DNA from: Pseudomonadota bacterium
Lineage (GTDB): Bacteria; Pseudomonadota; Alphaproteobacteria; Acetobacterales; Acetobacteraceae
DNA length: 17,486 nt
Assembly: GCA_023390705.1 (NCBI GenBank)
Contig: JAEWCI010000260.1
Coordinates: forward strand, 1-17,486
Direction of reading: 5' to 3'
Shown: positions 7,728-14,919 of the stretch, one piece after another
Layout of the letters: every line of letters starts with the position of its first letter
Numbering within the stretch: position 1 is the stretch's first letter
The notes under the pieces: model-generated
Database searches by the model: none
Told to the model about the DNA's origin: nothing
Seen by the model: only the letters and a program-made list of their open reading frames with translations
Program-made: the position numbers and the translations under genes

Positions 7728-9002
7728 TTCTGCCAATTGCCCCGAATGCCTAATATAGTACAAGAAGTAAGGGTCTATGATGTGCAATGCGCCGCTTCCC
7801 CCACGCTCCTCCCATTCAACGATCCGCTCCGAAGAATTTTCTCGCCTTGCGATGTTGGTCATTTGTTTACAAGCATTTTGCACGCTTCCTGAAATCGGAG
7901 ATGTATTCTTACACACCTTTCGGACTCTATCCATTAAATCAGAATAGGAAATCAACAGGCGAGGAGGATCTTGGGAGAGTGCAAGAAGTACGCATCGATA
8001 AGAATCACCTTCGGTTCCATCCACAAATGGGAATCGGTCCCGCTTTTGCCCCTTTGTTCGAGGGCCTTGGTGGAGATTACGCACGAGCGTTGTATAATTT
8101 GCATTTGCCGAAACGCGAGACAATATATCTCGCTTATCTTTCGAATCGAGCTTCGGGCGCAAAATTCCCATATGCGTCCTTTCGACCTTCAAATGGCGGC
8201 AAAGCTGTAAACAGACAAGTTGCATGAGTTGTGGCGACCCACAACATTCAACTGCGAGACTCAGCACAAAATCATCCGGCACGGATATGTTAAGAACGTC
8301 AAATCCTTTGGACCCAATGTTCTTCAGATCCTCTGGAGACCAATATTTTGTGTCTATATTTGCAGTCCGCCCGCGAAGCTCATGGTTGCTCCTAACTACA
8401 TCATCCGAACGATGCGGGACCGATGCTATACAAAATTTAATGCCACGATCAGCACCTGTCTTTATTTGTTGGGCAACTTCAATCTGAGCCGCCTGGGGTA
8501 TATAGTGAAAATCATCAACGAAAAGGACTATATTTGTGTCTCGAACAATCGCCTCGACCTCGTGTATACCACGACGGACATTTGTCACAGTTCCTGAGTT
8601 CGAATTACTGATATTTCTACTGGCTCCAATAGTTATGTCACCGCTAGGATTACTGGGACTGGCAGGCACGCCCAAACGAAGCTGAGCGCTAGTCTGAATA
8701 GCATAAGAGATACTATTTTGCCGTGCGTATGAATTTGGCGCAGCAAGCGCGTCTAAGACATGATTCCAAAAATCTTCTCCCTTCTTAATAACAGACCCAG
8801 GAATTTTGATTAAATTTTCTGCCCCAACGATCTTTTCGACAAGAACCGTCTTTCCTGATTTAGAAGGACCCGACAGCGAGATAACCTGCTTTGGTGTACG
8901 AAGGGCTTCACGAAGCTGCTGTTCAGAGTCGTCGCTTGTCCGTTCTACATAAGTGTAGGTTGGAAAATCGTTGGGGGTAAAAACTTCTTCACGGGTAGGC
9001 AT
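7713..9002 (-). CDS. STAND/ORC-like P-loop ATPase in an AT-rich islet
   Basis: A 429-residue cytosolic ATPase with one nucleotide-binding module: Walker A GPSKSGKT (45-52), Walker B NIVLFVDD (157-164), a sensor-like strand ASVPHRSDD (193-201), and a GSPQLMQLVCLQLC helix (255-268) like the GxP motif of STAND/ORC-type ATPases. The N-terminus has a TYVER motif (17-21). A Ser/Asn/Gly-rich stretch (115-140) lies between the Walker motifs. The C-terminal part, about 335-420, ending IDPYFLYYIR, looks like a winged-helix segment as in archaeal-type ATPases. No effector domain, membrane segment or signal peptide is seen. It may sense something and act with a partner; a role in phage defence is possible but unproven. 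GC is about 45% by eye, far below its neighbours. ATG 9002 has AAGGA about 9 nt upstream, inside the FAH stop region. The gap to FAH is only 13 bp, so it may be the last gene of that operon. Confidence 0.8.
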   Translation of the reverse strand: MPTREEVFTPNDFPTYTYVERTSDDSEQQLREALRTPKQVISLSGPSKSGKTVLVEKIVGAENLIKIPGSVIKKGEDFWNHVLDALAAPNSYARQNSISYAIQTSAQLRLGVPASPSNPSGDITIGASRNISNSNSGTVTNVRRGIHEVEAIVRDTNIVLFVDDFHYIPQAAQIEVAQQIKTGADRGIKFCIASVPHRSDDVVRSNHELRGRTANIDTKYWSPEDLKNIGSKGFDVLNISVPDDFVLSLAVECCGSPQLMQLVCLQLCRHLKVERTHMGILRPKLDSKDKRDILSRVSANANYTTLVRNLHQGPRTKGQKRDRFPFVDGTEGDSYRCVLLALSQDPPRLLISYSDLMDRVRKVCKNTSPISGSVQNACKQMTNIARRENSSERIVEWEERGGSGALHIIDPYFLYYIRHSGQLAELGSK

Positions 9003-9015
9003 GCCAATTAATCCT

Positions 9016-9861
9016 TCACGCCCCCACCGTCCTCTGCGTCTGCTCGCCCAGCCCCTCGATGCCCAGTTTCAAGGTCTGGCCAGGCTTCAGGAAGATCGGG
9101 GCCGGCTTCTTGCCCAGGCCGACGCCCGGCGGCGTGCCGGTGAAGATCACGTCGCCCGGGTGCAGGGTGATGAAGTGGGAGACGTAGCTTACCAGCGTCT
9201 TCACGCCGAAGATCATGGTGCGCGTCGTGCCGTCCTGCATGCGCTGGCCGTCCACCTCGCAGAACATCGCCAGGTTCTGCGGGTCCGGCACCTCGTCCTT
9301 CGTGACCAGCCAGGGGCCGAGCGGGCCGAAGCTGTCGCAGCCCTTGCCCTTGTCCCAGGAACCGCCGCGCTCGATCTGCCATTCGCGTTCGGACACATCG
9401 TTGCCCACGGCATAGCCGGCGACGTGGTCCAGTGCCGCATCCTCGCCGACACAGCGGGCGGTGCTGCCGATGATGACGGCGAGTTCCACTTCCCAATCGC
9501 ATTTCTGGCTGTTCTTGGGGATGATGACGTCGTCATTCGGCCCGCACAGCGCCCCGAGCGACTTCAGGAAGACGATCGGCTCCTTGGGGATCGGGCTGCC
9601 GGTCTCCGCCGCGTGGTCGGCGTAGTTCAGGCCGATGCAGACCAGGTTCCTCATCCCCGACACCGGCGGGCCGAGCCGCGGATTGCCCGGCACCTGCGGC
9701 AGCGAATTCACGTCCAGCGCCGCCAGCTTCGCCAGCCCGGCGGGCGAGAGCACATCCCCGGCCAGGTCGGAAACCACGCCGGAAAGGTCGCGAATGGCGC
9801 CGGCGGAGTCCAGGATGCCCGGCTTTTCCTGCCCCGCGGGGCCATAGCGCAGCAGTTTCAT
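9016..9861 (-). CDS. FAH-family 2,4-diketo-3-deoxy sugar-acid hydrolase
   Basis: A 281-residue fumarylacetoacetate hydrolase-fold enzyme, cytosolic and metal-dependent. It cleaves a C-C bond in a diketo acid; the likely substrate is a 2,4-diketo-3-deoxy aldonate, giving pyruvate plus glycolate or lactate. The metal ligands are visible: E124 and E126 in DWEVELAV, D155 in GNDVSERE. Other hallmarks are CIGLNYADHAAE (75-86), FGPLGPWLVT and PGDVIFTGTPPGVG. The N-terminal cap MKLLRYGPAGQEKPGILD is that of the enzymes often labelled ureidoglycolate lyase or L-rhamnonate/L-fuconate pathway hydrolase. The frame is open 65 codons further upstream, but ATG 9861 matches the family start and follows the SDR stop by 19 bp with a purine-rich GAGAGAG ahead. 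The SDR immediately upstream would make its substrate, which favours the diketo-acid assignment over ureidoglycolate lyase. Confidence 0.85.
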   Translation of the reverse strand: MKLLRYGPAGQEKPGILDSAGAIRDLSGVVSDLAGDVLSPAGLAKLAALDVNSLPQVPGNPRLGPPVSGMRNLVCIGLNYADHAAETGSPIPKEPIVFLKSLGALCGPNDDVIIPKNSQKCDWEVELAVIIGSTARCVGEDAALDHVAGYAVGNDVSEREWQIERGGSWDKGKGCDSFGPLGPWLVTKDEVPDPQNLAMFCEVDGQRMQDGTTRTMIFGVKTLVSYVSHFITLHPGDVIFTGTPPGVGLGKKPAPIFLKPGQTLKLGIEGLGEQTQRTVGA

Positions 9862-9880
9862 CGTCTCTCTCTTTCCCGTT

Positions 9881-10630
9881 CTACAAGGTCCAGCCGCCAT
9901 CGATGACGATGGCCTGGCCGGTGACGAAGGTGCTTTCCGGCGACGCCAGATAGACCACCAGCCCGGCGATCTCCTCGGGCGTCGCCAGCCTGCCCATGGC
10001 CTGCCGCGCCACGATGGGGGCGCGCGCCGCCTCCACCCCGCCTGCCGCCGCGGCATTGGCGGCGATGCGTTCCTCCAGCGAGGGCGTGTCCACCGTGCCG
10101 GGGCAGAGGCAATTGCAGCGGATGCCCTGCGTCACGTACTCGGTCGCGACGGATTTCGTCAGCCCCATCACCGCCGCCTTGGTGGTGCCATAGACGAAGC
10201 GGTTGGGCGCGCCCTTCACGCTGGAACAGGCGGAAGCCATGTTGACGATGCTGCCGCCGCCGCGCTGGCGCATGCCGGGCAGCGCGGCGCGGATGGTCTG
10301 CCACATGCTGCGGACGTTCAGCGCGAAGGCGAAGTCCCATTCGGCATCGGTGCAGCTTTCCACCGTGTTCTGGTGGACGAAGCCGGCGCAGTTGAACAGC
10401 ACGTCCAGCGGCCCGGCCGCGGCGATGGCCGCCGCCACCGCGGCGTCATCCGTCACGTCCAGCGCCCGGGTCTCGATGCCCTCTGCGGCGAGGTCCGCCA
10501 GCTTGCCGGCATCGCGGTCCGTCGCGACGACGCTCGCGCCTTCGCGGGCCATGGCCAGCGCGCTGGCGCGGCCGATGCCCTGGCCGGCGGCTGTGACGAA
10601 GCATCGCCTGCCCTGCAACCTGCTACCCAT
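9881..10630 (-). CDS. SDR dehydrogenase, 2-keto-3-deoxy-L-fuconate dehydrogenase-like
   Basis: A 249-residue classical short-chain dehydrogenase/reductase. The Rossmann motif is TAAGQGIG (13-20) and D38 after the second strand favours NAD+. NCAG sits at 80-83. The catalytic residues are S133 in NMAS, Y147 and K151 in YGTTK. Residues PNRFVYG (142-148, with R144) and CPGTVDTPSLEER match the DHRS6/2-keto-3-deoxy-L-fuconate dehydrogenase branch. It would oxidise C4 of a 2-keto-3-deoxy acid to the 2,4-diketo acid for the FAH hydrolase encoded 19 bp downstream. ATG 10630 is preceded by GGGAGAAGG and gives the standard N-terminus; the longer open frame to 10798 overlaps the MBL gene and has no SDR similarity. 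Whether the substrate is a C5 or C6 acid cannot be read from the sequence. Confidence 0.88.
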   Translation of the reverse strand: MGSRLQGRRCFVTAAGQGIGRASALAMAREGASVVATDRDAGKLADLAAEGIETRALDVTDDAAVAAAIAAAGPLDVLFNCAGFVHQNTVESCTDAEWDFAFALNVRSMWQTIRAALPGMRQRGGGSIVNMASACSSVKGAPNRFVYGTTKAAVMGLTKSVATEYVTQGIRCNCLCPGTVDTPSLEERIAANAAAAGGVEAARAPIVARQAMGRLATPEEIAGLVVYLASPESTFVTGQAIVIDGGWTL

Positions 10631-10721
10631 GGCCTTCTCCCGATGCCCGATCCGGCGGGGTGGCATCATCGCGTCCGGCCCGCCGCCGTCAACGGTCCCG
10701 CAGGACCGGGCAGGGCTGCCG

Positions 10722-11594
10722 CTACCCCACCGGCTCGACCTTGAAGCCCTCGCCCCAGCGGGTGACGCGGCCGAAGGAGGGGGAGGGGAAATGCGCAAAG
10801 GCCATCAGCGTGCCGGCATCGCAATGGCATTCCAGGAATTTGCGCCGGGTGCGGGCGGCCTGGGCGGGGTCGGAATCGGCGCGCATGGACTGTTCCGGGT
10901 AGCGCGCCTGCAGCGGCGAATGGATCAGGTCGCCGGTCGCCACCGCCTGGGTCCTCCCCTTGCCAAGCTGCACCGCGACATGGTCCGGCGTGTGGCCCGG
11001 CGTGGATTCCAGCCGCACATGGTCGTCCAGCGCGAAGTCGTTGGCCACCAGCTCGGCGCGGTTCGCCTCGATGACCGGCAGCACGCTGTCGGCCATTACC
11101 GGGTTCGGCGCCTTGGCATGCTCCGCCGACCAGTACTCGTATTCCTTCCGGGCGAAGAGATAGCGCGCCTTGGGGAAGGTCGGCACCCAGCGGCCATTCT
11201 CCAGCCGCGTGTTCCAGCCGACGTGATCGACATGCAGATGCGTGCACATGACGTAGTCGATCTGCTCCGGCCTGACGCCCGCCGCCGCCAGGTTGCGCAT
11301 GTAGGTAGGGTCGGTCTTCATGTTCCACACCGGGCGCCCCGGCCGTGGCTTGTCGTTGCCGACGCAACTGTCGATCAGGATGGTGTGGTGCGGCGTGCGG
11401 ACCAGGTAGGACTGGATGCAGAGCACCAGCTTGCCGGTGACCGGGTCTATGGCCTTGGGCTGCAGCCAGGACTTGTTCTCCTCCAGCCTTTCCTTCGTCA
11501 GGCCGGGGAAGAATTCCAGCGGGTCGAAGATCGGCTCCTCCTGCTCAATGATGCGCTGGATGGTGATGTCGCCGAGCTGCATGCCGGGAACCAT
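10722..11594 (-). CDS. Metallo-beta-lactamase-fold hydrolase
   Basis: A 290-residue MBL-fold metallohydrolase of the lactonase/glyoxalase II-like kind, without signal peptide. The dinuclear zinc motif is THLHVDHVGW (H119, H121, D123, H124), followed by H201 in TPGHTPDH, D222 in ATGDLIH, and a late H268 in AFAHFP. The substrate is unknown. Its place between a sugar-acid dehydratase gene and the SDR gene makes opening of a sugar lactone attractive, since such a pathway needs a lactonase, but this is inference; AHL-type or ester substrates are equally compatible with the motifs. ATG 11594 is supported by GGGAGG 6-7 nt upstream; the alternative Met at residue 5 lacks such a site. It starts 20 bp after the dehydratase stop and ends 91 bp before the SDR start. 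Confidence 0.85.
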   Translation of the reverse strand: MVPGMQLGDITIQRIIEQEEPIFDPLEFFPGLTKERLEENKSWLQPKAIDPVTGKLVLCIQSYLVRTPHHTILIDSCVGNDKPRPGRPVWNMKTDPTYMRNLAAAGVRPEQIDYVMCTHLHVDHVGWNTRLENGRWVPTFPKARYLFARKEYEYWSAEHAKAPNPVMADSVLPVIEANRAELVANDFALDDHVRLESTPGHTPDHVAVQLGKGRTQAVATGDLIHSPLQARYPEQSMRADSDPAQAARTRRKFLECHCDAGTLMAFAHFPSPSFGRVTRWGEGFKVEPVG

Positions 11595-11614
11595 GGCGTT
11601 TCCTCCCTGATGTT

Positions 11615-13405
11615 TCAGTGATTATGCCTGCTCTCGCCCCGCGTCTCCAGGATGTTCAGGTAGAGGGTCGCCGGCTCAAGGCACATGCCGGTGCCGAGCT
11701 GCCCGACCATGCCGCGCTGGATCTCCTCCCAGGGTGTCTTGTTCAGCAGGGCCGGCGGCTGCCAGGCGGCGCGGCGGGCGGCCAATTCCCCGGCCGGGAT
11801 CAGCACGTCCACCTTGCGGGTGTTGAGGTCGATGCGGATCGGGTCGCCGGTGCGCAGCAGCGCCAGCCCGCCGCCCACCGCCGCTTCCGGCGAGATGTTG
11901 AGGATGGAGGGGCTGCCCGAGGTGCCGCTCTGCCTGCCGTCGCCCATGGTGGGCAGGGTGTCCACCCCCGCCTTCAGCAGGGCGGCCGGCGGCTGCATGT
12001 TCACCACCTCCGCGCTGCCGGGATAGCCGACCGGGCCGCAATTGCGGATGACCAGCACGGTGCGCTCATCGATGCCCAGCGCCGGGTCCTCGATGCGGTC
12101 GTGATAGTCCTCCGGCCCCTCGAACACCGCCACCTTGCCCTCGAAGACGCCGGGCGGGTCCGAAAGGAAGCGCTTGCGGAAGGCCGGGTCGATGACGCTG
12201 ACCTTCATCACCGCGTTGTCGAAGAGGTTGCCGGAAAGAACCAGGAAGCCGGCACGTTCCTTCAGCGGCGCCGAGTAGCGGCGGATCACCTCGCGGTCCG
12301 GTTCCTCCAGTGCCGCGACATTCTCCGCCAGGGTGCGTCCGGTGACGGTCATCGCCGTGCCGTGCAGCCTGCCGGCGTCCAGCAATTCCTTCAGCACCGC
12401 CGGCACGCCGCCGGCGCGGTGGAAGGCTTCGCCCAGGAAGCGGCCGGCGGGCTGGCAATCCACCAGCAGCGGAATCTCGGCGCCCAGCCGGTCCCAGTCC
12501 TCGATCCTCAGCTCCACCCCCATGTGCCGGGCGATGGCGATGATGTGCGGCGGGCAATTGGTGGAGGCGCCGATGGCGCTGGCCGTGACGATGGCGTTCT
12601 CGAAGGCCGCGCGCGTCATGATGTCCGAAGGGCGCAGGTTCTCCCGCACCATCTCGACGATGCGCATTCCCGTGGCATGCGCCATCTGGCCGCGTTCGCG
12701 GTAGGGGCCGGGAATGGCGGCACAGCCGGGCAGCGACATGCCCAGGGCCTCCGCCAGGCTGTTCATGGAAAGCGCCGTGCCCATGGTGTTGCAGTGGCCG
12801 ACGCTGGTGGAACTGCTGGCCACCAGGTCCATGAAGCCGTTGTAGTCGATCCTGCCCTCGGCCAGCAGCTTGCGGGCTTCCCAGACGATGGTGCCGCTGC
12901 CGGTCAGCCTTCCCTTCCAATGCCCGTCCAGCATCGGCCCGCCGGAAAAGACGATGGCCGGGATGTTCATGGTCGCCGCGCCCATCAGGCAGGCGGGCGT
13001 GGTCTTGTCGCAGCCGGTGGTGAGGATGACGCCGTCTATCGGGTAGCCGTGCAGCACCTCCACCAGCGAAAGATAGGCCAGGTTGCGGTCATTCGCCGCG
13101 GTCGGCCGCTTGCCGGTTTCCTGGATGGGATGGATGGGGAATTCCAGCGGGATGCCGCCGGCCTCGCGGATGCCGTCCCGCAGCCGCGACGCCAGTTCGA
13201 TATGGTGCCGGTTGCAGGGCGCGATGTCGCTGCCGGTCTGGGCGATGCCGATGATCGGCTTGCCGGATTGCAGTTCCCCGCGCGTCATGCCGAAATTGAG
13301 GTAGCGCTCGACATAGAGCGCGGTCATGCCGGGGTCTTCCGGGTCATCGAACCAGCGCTGGCTGCGCAGCCGGAAGCTCTTCTTCGTCTGGTCGGAACCC
13401 GCCAT
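11615..13405 (-). CDS. IlvD/Edd-family sugar-acid (pentonate-type) dehydratase
   Basis: A 596-residue dehydratase of the IlvD/Edd family. Its length and N-terminus (SQRWFDDPEDPGMTALYVERY) put it with L-arabinonate/D-xylonate dehydratases rather than dihydroxyacid dehydratase. The three cysteines expected to hold a [2Fe-2S] cluster are C64 (IAPCNRHH), C132 (TTGCDKTTPAC) and C205 (VGHCNTMGT). K134 corresponds to the carbamylated lysine of the structurally known arabinonate dehydratase. GTSGSPS near the C-terminus carries the catalytic serine. The reaction would be aldonate to 2-keto-3-deoxy-aldonate; the stereochemistry of the substrate is not deducible. AGGAGG lies about 8 nt before ATG 13405. 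It is the first gene of a four- or five-gene minus-strand operon and is divergent from a secreted hydrolase across 103 bp. Confidence 0.92.
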   Translation of the reverse strand: MAGSDQTKKSFRLRSQRWFDDPEDPGMTALYVERYLNFGMTRGELQSGKPIIGIAQTGSDIAPCNRHHIELASRLRDGIREAGGIPLEFPIHPIQETGKRPTAANDRNLAYLSLVEVLHGYPIDGVILTTGCDKTTPACLMGAATMNIPAIVFSGGPMLDGHWKGRLTGSGTIVWEARKLLAEGRIDYNGFMDLVASSSTSVGHCNTMGTALSMNSLAEALGMSLPGCAAIPGPYRERGQMAHATGMRIVEMVRENLRPSDIMTRAAFENAIVTASAIGASTNCPPHIIAIARHMGVELRIEDWDRLGAEIPLLVDCQPAGRFLGEAFHRAGGVPAVLKELLDAGRLHGTAMTVTGRTLAENVAALEEPDREVIRRYSAPLKERAGFLVLSGNLFDNAVMKVSVIDPAFRKRFLSDPPGVFEGKVAVFEGPEDYHDRIEDPALGIDERTVLVIRNCGPVGYPGSAEVVNMQPPAALLKAGVDTLPTMGDGRQSGTSGSPSILNISPEAAVGGGLALLRTGDPIRIDLNTRKVDVLIPAGELAARRAAWQPPALLNKTPWEEIQRGMVGQLGTGMCLEPATLYLNILETRGESRHNH

Positions 13406-13453
13406 GCCCGTGTCCTCCTGCTATCCGGCAAGGCTTGGTGAAGGTGGGCAGGG

Positions 13454-13482
13454 CTGTCAACGCCGGGGGAAGGCGCTAGCAT
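13454..13482 (+). promoter_or_regulatory. Candidate sigma-70 promoter for the secreted hydrolase
   Basis: CTGTCA (13454-13459) and TAGCAT (13477-13482) each match four of six consensus bases and are separated by 17 bp. Transcription would begin about 20 nt before ATG 13509, leaving room for the AGGGG Shine-Dalgarno. The minus-strand operon promoter must lie in the same 103-bp gap but no clear boxes were identified. Confidence 0.3.
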
Positions 13483-13508
13483 CCGCGCAACGAAGGGGAA
13501 CCCTTGCC

Positions 13509-14543
13509 ATGCTGCGCCACCGGCTGCTTGCCGCGCTGCTCGCCGCTTCCGCCGGAACGGCCGCCGCCCAGCCGGCGCCGGAGCCGCCCATCACCCTGCG
13601 CAGCATGGGCAGCTTCCACCTGGGCGGGCGGGAGGCCGTGGTGACCGGCAAGCCGGCGCAGGAGGTCACGCTGATGCCCGGCGGTCCGCCGGCGCGCATC
13701 GACCCCAACGGCACCTACCAGGTGGAGGGGATGTATGTGCAGTACCACATCCCCGAAGCGCAGCGCGGCACGGTGCCGCTGCTGATGTGGCATGGCGGCG
13801 GGCTGACCGGTGTGACCTGGGAAAGCACGCCGGATGGGCGCGAGGGCTGGCAGCAATTCTTCCTGCGCCGCGGCTGGGCCACCTATGTCAGCGATGCGGT
13901 GGAGCGCGGCCGCGCCGGCTGGGCGATGTTCCCCGAGATCTTCCCGGGCGAGCCGGTCTTCCTCACCAAGCGCAATCCCTGGGAACGCTTCCGCATCGGC
14001 GCCGGCCCCGGAAGCTGGCGCACCCGCACCGCCCTGCCCGGCAGCCAATTCCCCGTCGAGGCCTATGACGATTTCATGCGCCAGGTGGTGCCGCGCTGGA
14101 CGGTGACGGATGCGCCGCAGCTTGCCGCCTATCGCGATCTGCTGCGGCGCGTCGGCCCGGCGGTGGTGATGGCGCACAGCCAGGGCGGGCTGTTCGCCTG
14201 CCGCGCCGCCCAGGCCCTGCCGGCGCAGGTGCGGGCGCTGGTGCTGATCGAGCCTTCCGGCTTCGGCGAGACGGCGCCGGAGGCGCTGGCGGCGCTGCGC
14301 GAAATCCCCGTGCTGGCCCTCTATGGCGATTTCATCGAACAGGACCCCCGCTGGCCGGCGATCCGCCAGCGCGGGCTGGATTTCTACGCGAAGCTGCGGG
14401 AGGCCGGCGGCAGCGTGGAGGTTGTCTCCCTGCCCGAGCGCGGCATCCGGGGCAACAGCCACCTGATGATGATGGACAGGAACAACCGCGAGGTGGCGCA
14501 GGTCGTGCAGGACTGGCTGGCGGCGAAGGGGCTGTGGCGCTGA
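13509..14543 (+). CDS. Secreted alpha/beta hydrolase (esterase-like)
   Basis: A 344-residue exported hydrolase. The signal peptide spans about 1-20 (LLAALLAASAGTAAA, then QPAPE). The oxyanion region is WHGGGLTG (94-101), the nucleophile S224 lies in MAHSQGG, an acid candidate is D274 in LYGDFIE, and the histidine is H318 in GNSHLMMMD, so the triad looks complete. It probably hydrolyses an ester or similar bond in the periplasm; the substrate is unknown. The frame is open from 13326, but that extension overlaps the divergent dehydratase gene. ATG 13509 begins a proper signal peptide and has GAAGGGGAA about 8 nt upstream. It lies next to the sugar-acid operon, which could mean that it releases a substrate for it; this is speculation from position only. 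It is convergent with the small secreted protein gene, 9 bp between stops. Confidence 0.87.
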   Translation: MLRHRLLAALLAASAGTAAAQPAPEPPITLRSMGSFHLGGREAVVTGKPAQEVTLMPGGPPARIDPNGTYQVEGMYVQYHIPEAQRGTVPLLMWHGGGLTGVTWESTPDGREGWQQFFLRRGWATYVSDAVERGRAGWAMFPEIFPGEPVFLTKRNPWERFRIGAGPGSWRTRTALPGSQFPVEAYDDFMRQVVPRWTVTDAPQLAAYRDLLRRVGPAVVMAHSQGGLFACRAAQALPAQVRALVLIEPSGFGETAPEALAALREIPVLALYGDFIEQDPRWPAIRQRGLDFYAKLREAGGSVEVVSLPERGIRGNSHLMMMDRNNREVAQVVQDWLAAKGLWR

Positions 14544-14552
14544 GGCGAGGCT

Positions 14553-14870
14553 TCAGCGGAACACCACTTCCTTCTCCTGGCAGGTGTTCACATGCCGTCG
14601 GTCCTGCCGCCTGCCGTCCGGGAACACCACGCGCACATCGTTGATGCACTGCCCTGCCGGCAGCCGCACCTGGAAGCTGCTGCCGTTGGACAGCGTGCCG
14701 GAACCAAGCCTGTCCTGCCCCCAGCCGCCCTGCGCCGCGGAGGAGACGTGCAGTTGGTTGATGGTGGTGCCGGTGTTGTTCGTCACCTGGAAGCTGGGGT
14801 CGCCGCCCTGCGCCAGCGCCAGGCCGGGCAGCAACAGCAGGGCAAGCGCGGGCAGGCGAATCGGGCGCAT
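14553..14870 (-). CDS. Small secreted protein of unknown function
   Basis: A 105-residue exported protein: signal peptide residues 1-20 (RLPALALLLLPGLALA, then QGG), then an 85-residue mature domain rich in beta strands (FQVTNNTGTTINQLHVSS, WGQDRLGSGTLSNGSSFQVRLP, VRVVFPDGRRQDRR) with two cysteines, C75 and C97, that could form a disulfide. I recall similar small secreted proteins in Acetobacteraceae, but no function is known to me. An upstream ATG at 14879 exists, but its nearest Shine-Dalgarno (AAAGG) touches it directly. The same AAAGG stands 9 nt before ATG 14870, so 14870 is preferred. The gene follows the tricarboxylate receptor gene by 49 bp, with a strong hairpin between. Confidence 0.8.
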   Translation of the reverse strand: MRPIRLPALALLLLPGLALAQGGDPSFQVTNNTGTTINQLHVSSAAQGGWGQDRLGSGTLSNGSSFQVRLPAGQCINDVRVVFPDGRRQDRRHVNTCQEKEVVFR

Positions 14871-14884
14871 GGTCGGCATCCTTT

Positions 14885-14912
14885 CCGGGGCGGCATGATG
14901 TGGCCGCCCCGG
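14885..14912 (-). terminator. Hairpin between the TTT receptor gene and the small secreted protein gene
   Basis: CCGGGGCGGC / GCCGCCCCGG is a perfect 10-bp stem (14885-14894 / 14903-14912) with an 8-nt loop, 7 bp after the receptor stop. On the minus strand it is followed by AAAGG, the Shine-Dalgarno of the next gene, not a U-tract. It may terminate or attenuate the receptor transcript, or protect its 3' end. Confidence 0.45.
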
Positions 14913-14919
14913 CCCGCGA

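Noticed and set aside
7787..8597. Two plus-strand open frames within the AT-rich islet (7787-8227 and 8220-8597)
   Set aside because: Both are antisense to the ATPase gene, which has intact Walker motifs; neither shows a recognisable domain.
7731..9009. TGCCAATT direct repeat at 7731-7738 and 9002-9009 as a target-site duplication
   Set aside because: The left copy lies within the ATPase coding sequence, and the same octamer occurs inside the nearby dehydratase gene, so chance is the better explanation.
11618..13441. 607-codon plus-strand open frame opposite the IlvD/Edd dehydratase
   Set aside because: The sense gene has all cluster cysteines and family motifs; the antisense product is biased in composition and has no recognisable domain.
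14871..14879. Upstream start ATG 14879 for the small secreted protein
   Set aside because: Its Shine-Dalgarno would touch the start codon; the start at 14870 has proper spacing and gives a normal signal peptide.
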